Below are positions 5,090 to 7,385 of a stretch of DNA of 7,385 nucleotides, one piece after another. The stretch's first letter is position 1. Each line of letters starts with the position of its first letter. The notes under the pieces are model-generated. The model was not told the origin of the DNA and did no database searches. It saw only the letters and a list, made by a program, of their open reading frames with translations. The position numbers and the translations under genes were made by a program. This DNA is from Bryobacteraceae bacterium (GTDB lineage Bacteria > Acidobacteriota > Terriglobia > Bryobacterales > Bryobacteraceae): positions 1-7,385 of the forward strand of contig JADGHK010000108.1 of the NCBI GenBank assembly GCA_019686145.1, written 5' to 3'.

Positions 5090-6520
5090 ATGCAGCCTCA
5101 ATCGCTTTCGGTAAAGCGTGCTCAGGTCGAATTCCATAACTTTGCCTCGCTCGGAGAGCCCGAGCGGGCGATGGCGGCCTACCTTGAGGAGAATCTCCGG
5201 CGCAGCGGGTTCATCCGGAACCATCTTTCGTTCATCGGCCCGATGACGCCGTTTCTCGAGATTGGCGCGAATGCCGGCCACACCAGCTACATGCTGGTCA
5301 ATGAGTTCGGAGCCGATGGCTTTGCGCTCGATCTTTCGGCCGATGCTCTTCGCCATGGCATTGCGCTGATGGACAAGTGGCAGCTCCAGCGTGCGCCAAT
5401 CCGTATTGCGGGCGACGCGGTGAACCTGCCCTTTGCCGATGGCTCGCTCCGCTGTGTCCTCGCTTTCCAGATGCTCAGCCAGTTCATGGATATTGAGAGC
5501 GTCTTTCTGGAAGTGAAGCGCGTGCTGGCTCCCGGCGGCGTTTTCCTGTTTGCGGAGGAGCCTCTGCGGCGGGCCCTGTCGCTCCGGCTCTATCGATGCC
5601 CGTACTACAACGCGATGAAGCCCTGGGAGCGGAAGCTCTACGATTGGGGCCTGCTCGGTTACCTGGTGCAGGACGTAATCGGTGCGCACCAGGAAGAGAG
5701 CTTCGGCATCCGGCAGAACCACACCATGGGACTGACCGATTGGGACGCGCTGATCCGGAAGCATTTCGTCGCGCATGAATACGAGGTTTTCGTCCCCCAG
5801 CGCGGATGGGGAGAGCGTGTGATGAAGCGCATTGCCCGCCGCCTTGACCGCCACGGCTCGGACTGGGTTCCCGCCCGCCTGCTGGGTGGAACCTTGGCGG
5901 CCGTTTGCCGCAAGGAGGGAACAAGCGAGGTTAGCGGCTCAATGGAACGCTTCGAGTCCTACTTGCGCTGCCCGGACTGCCACGCATCGCTCAAACGGGA
6001 TATCGAGGACGTTCTTCGGTGTGTCTCATGCGGCTATAGCGCCCCGAACGAGGGCGGCGTCTTCAACCTCCTCCCGTCGCGCGAACGTGCTGAGCTTTAC
6101 CCTGGCGACCGCGAGGACTTGATCGACTTTTGCCTGCCGAACCACGAGTCACGGCTTCTCGAAGGATGGCACGGACTGGAAGGCATTTTTGGCAATAAGT
6201 ACCGCTGGATCGGCGCACGTGCTGCTGCGGTTCTCAAGCGGGTGAACTCAGGTCCGCAACGCATCCGCGTTCGTGGGCATGCGCACGAGCGTCTCTTCGA
6301 GCAGGGCAAACCCGTGCGCATTACGGTGCTGGCGAACAACGAGAAAGTAGGAGAGTGGACGCTCGACCGCACCGGCCTTTTCGTGCTTGAGGCGAATCTG
6401 CCGTTCGCGGATCAGTACCGGATCGACGTACTGGCCTCGCCAACCTGGTATGCGCCGGGAGATGGCCGCGAGCTGTCCGTAAACCTTTCCCTCCTGCGGT
6501 TGATTCCTGGCGAAGACTAG
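5090..6520 (+). CDS. SAM-dependent methyltransferase fused to zinc ribbon and C-terminal beta-rich domain
   Basis: A 476-residue protein in three parts. Residues about 45-270 form a class I methyltransferase: motif I FLEIGANAGHTSYML (55-69), acidic residue D81 in ALDLS, GDAVNLPFADGSL (108-120), and VLAPGGVFLFAEEP (145-158), as in the Methyltransf_11 group. Residues 290-330 form a four-cysteine ribbon, CPDC (C294, C297) and CVSC (C311, C314), followed by GGVFNLLPS, which resembles Trm112-like ribbons. Residues about 355-476 contain GWHGLE, KYRWIGARA and a beta-strand-rich end (VRITVLANNEKVGEWTL; ASPTWYAP), recalling beta-sandwich tails of some glycan-related enzymes. That last point is from memory and inferential. 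The start lies five bases after the HAD stop with no strong ribosome binding site, consistent with termination-reinitiation coupling. The substrate is unknown. I see no membrane segment or signal peptide, so it is probably cytoplasmic. Confidence 0.85.
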   Translation: MQPQSLSVKRAQVEFHNFASLGEPERAMAAYLEENLRRSGFIRNHLSFIGPMTPFLEIGANAGHTSYMLVNEFGADGFALDLSADALRHGIALMDKWQLQRAPIRIAGDAVNLPFADGSLRCVLAFQMLSQFMDIESVFLEVKRVLAPGGVFLFAEEPLRRALSLRLYRCPYYNAMKPWERKLYDWGLLGYLVQDVIGAHQEESFGIRQNHTMGLTDWDALIRKHFVAHEYEVFVPQRGWGERVMKRIARRLDRHGSDWVPARLLGGTLAAVCRKEGTSEVSGSMERFESYLRCPDCHASLKRDIEDVLRCVSCGYSAPNEGGVFNLLPSRERAELYPGDREDLIDFCLPNHESRLLEGWHGLEGIFGNKYRWIGARAAAVLKRVNSGPQRIRVRGHAHERLFEQGKPVRITVLANNEKVGEWTLDRTGLFVLEANLPFADQYRIDVLASPTWYAPGDGRELSVNLSLLRLIPGED

Positions 6521-6543
6521 CGTTGCCTCTCTTCTCAATGCAC

Positions 6544-7272
6544 TTACCGGAACGTGCGAAGTTCAGGGTCGCGCAAGTGCGGTATGGCGTTGAAGCTAAG
6601 CAGGGAGAGCGAGCCATTCTTCCTCGTCAGTACAGTGATCGCAGTATTGTATAAGGCCCCGGCGAGCTGCAGCGTGCGAGCGGAATCGAGGTTGAGGATT
6701 CTGCTCACCCAGATCGCTGCCGGTGTCGCTGACGTGAAGATCGCGATCGGTACGCCGTCGCCGGGTCGGCAGAGTCTCTCTTCGCAGCTCTGCACCCTCT
6801 GGCGGAAGCCGTTCCACGATTCACAGTTGACATCGTAGCGGCCCTCGACCCAGGCACGCATTACCGCAACATCGCAGCGGGTCCATTTGCGGTGGATTGG
6901 CGCGGCGGAGTCACCCTTGCTTGCCTGGATGATCTTCTGCAATTCCGCGTACTCCCGGCGGAAGACCTCGTCATCGTGGCAGAGCCTTGGGGCGATTTCC
7001 CGGAACGTCGCGTCCAGATCGAACTCGGTCCATGCCGGGTCGACTTGCACTTCAGGAACCTGAATGCCGGCCTCATTGAACACCCGGCATACTGCGGCTG
7101 CGGTCTCGCGCTGCCGATGCAGTTCTCCGGCGTAGATGGCCCCGAAGCGCAATCCCTCAGCAGCCAGATGCTCACCCAGCAAGCGAGCCTGTCTTAGACC
7201 GAGCTCAGAGAGTGTGTCGTAATTGTCTCGAGTACCCGCCTGTCCGTGGCGGAAGATCCATACGTCGCTCAA
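6544..7272 (-). CDS. Histidine phosphatase family (phosphoglycerate-mutase-like) protein
   Basis: This 242-residue protein starts with VWIFRHGQAG, the RHG motif (R8, H9, G10) whose histidine is phosphorylated in the family. It continues with LSELGLRQARLLGEHL, then AIYAGELHRQRETAAAV (family pattern SxLxRAxxTA) and an acidic WTEFD (E83). The usual second catalytic histidine, in V(S/A)HG near residue 180, is replaced by IAIFTSATPAAIW. That changes the expected active site; activity may differ from classical members or be lost. The C-terminus NTAITVLTRKNGSLSLLSFN is otherwise well preserved. The start is TTG at 7270-7272: no ATG or GTG lies between it and the upstream in-frame stop, the family's first strand begins right after it, and AGAGGG lies 3 bases upstream on the minus strand. 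The gene converges on the methyltransferase, with 23 bases between stops. The substrate is unknown. Confidence 0.87.
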   Translation of the reverse strand: MSDVWIFRHGQAGTRDNYDTLSELGLRQARLLGEHLAAEGLRFGAIYAGELHRQRETAAAVCRVFNEAGIQVPEVQVDPAWTEFDLDATFREIAPRLCHDDEVFRREYAELQKIIQASKGDSAAPIHRKWTRCDVAVMRAWVEGRYDVNCESWNGFRQRVQSCEERLCRPGDGVPIAIFTSATPAAIWVSRILNLDSARTLQLAGALYNTAITVLTRKNGSLSLLSFNAIPHLRDPELRTFR

Positions 7273-7385
7273 CTGCCCTCTCGGCGGCTGATGCCGCTGA
7301 ACACAATCAAAACTTCATAGTACGCTATCCGGCTTGTACCGCACTCTGTGTAAGGCCTGCACGCTGACGTTGCTTCCGTTGTTTG
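7273..7385. other. Region upstream of the histidine phosphatase gene, no gene seen
   Basis: The 113 bases to the right edge hold no supported coding frame or RNA gene on either strand. On the minus strand a TACTAT hexamer lies near 7317-7322 and could be a -10 element for the phosphatase gene, but no matching -35 is seen. The promoter is expected here. Confidence 0.3.

Noticed and set aside
4931..5854. Long antisense frame (307 codons) across the HAD and methyltransferase genes
   Set aside because: It lies opposite two clearly coding genes, has no recognisable domain, and long antisense frames are common in G+C-rich coding DNA.
6521..6543. Intrinsic terminator between the methyltransferase and histidine phosphatase genes
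   Set aside because: The 23-base spacer contains neither a stable hairpin nor a T-run on either strand.
1..7385. A defence, CRISPR, toxin-antitoxin or phage system
   Set aside because: No repeat arrays, nuclease, toxin-antitoxin pairs, integrase or phage structural genes were recognised; the window reads as housekeeping and lineage-specific genes.

Overview
This 7.4 kb window looks like ordinary chromosomal DNA from a G+C-rich bacterium (about 60% by eye). My best guess is an Acidobacteriota lineage related to Solibacter/Bryobacter. That guess rests on remembered protein style only: the DUF4384-like membrane protein, the DnaC-like ATPase with an N-terminal cysteine cluster, the DinB protein and the form of the histidine phosphatase. 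No rRNA, tRNA, CRISPR array, insertion sequence or phage gene was seen.

Layout, left to right. (1) The 3' part of a membrane protein whose C-terminal domain resembles DUF4384; it is cut by the left edge. (2) A biotin carboxylase gene overlapping by ATGA a gene for a biotin carboxyl carrier protein. Together they make the biotin-dependent half of an acyl-CoA carboxylase; the carboxyltransferase is not in the window. (3) 29 bases further on, same strand, a DnaC/DnaI/IstB-like AAA+ ATPase with an N-terminal zinc-type cysteine motif. (4) On the opposite strand, converging on it, a DinB/YfiT-like gene broken by a one-base frameshift that separates the first metal-binding histidine from the other two. 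(5) Divergent from dinB, a two-gene unit: a HAD-superfamily phosphatase, then five bases later a 476-residue protein joining a SAM-dependent methyltransferase, a four-cysteine zinc ribbon and a C-terminal beta-rich domain. (6) Converging on that unit, a histidine-phosphatase-family protein that begins with TTG and lacks the usual second catalytic histidine. The last 113 bases hold no recognisable gene.

The carboxylase pair is one functional unit. The HAD phosphatase and fused methyltransferase are probably cotranscribed, and the beta-rich tail suggests, only by inference, a substrate in a glycan or cell-envelope pathway. The other genes are not obviously linked by function. The points most worth a second look are the dinB frameshift inside a perfect inverted repeat, the three-part methyltransferase, the histidine phosphatase variant, and two genes whose -10-like hexamers lie so near the start codon that their mRNAs may be leaderless.
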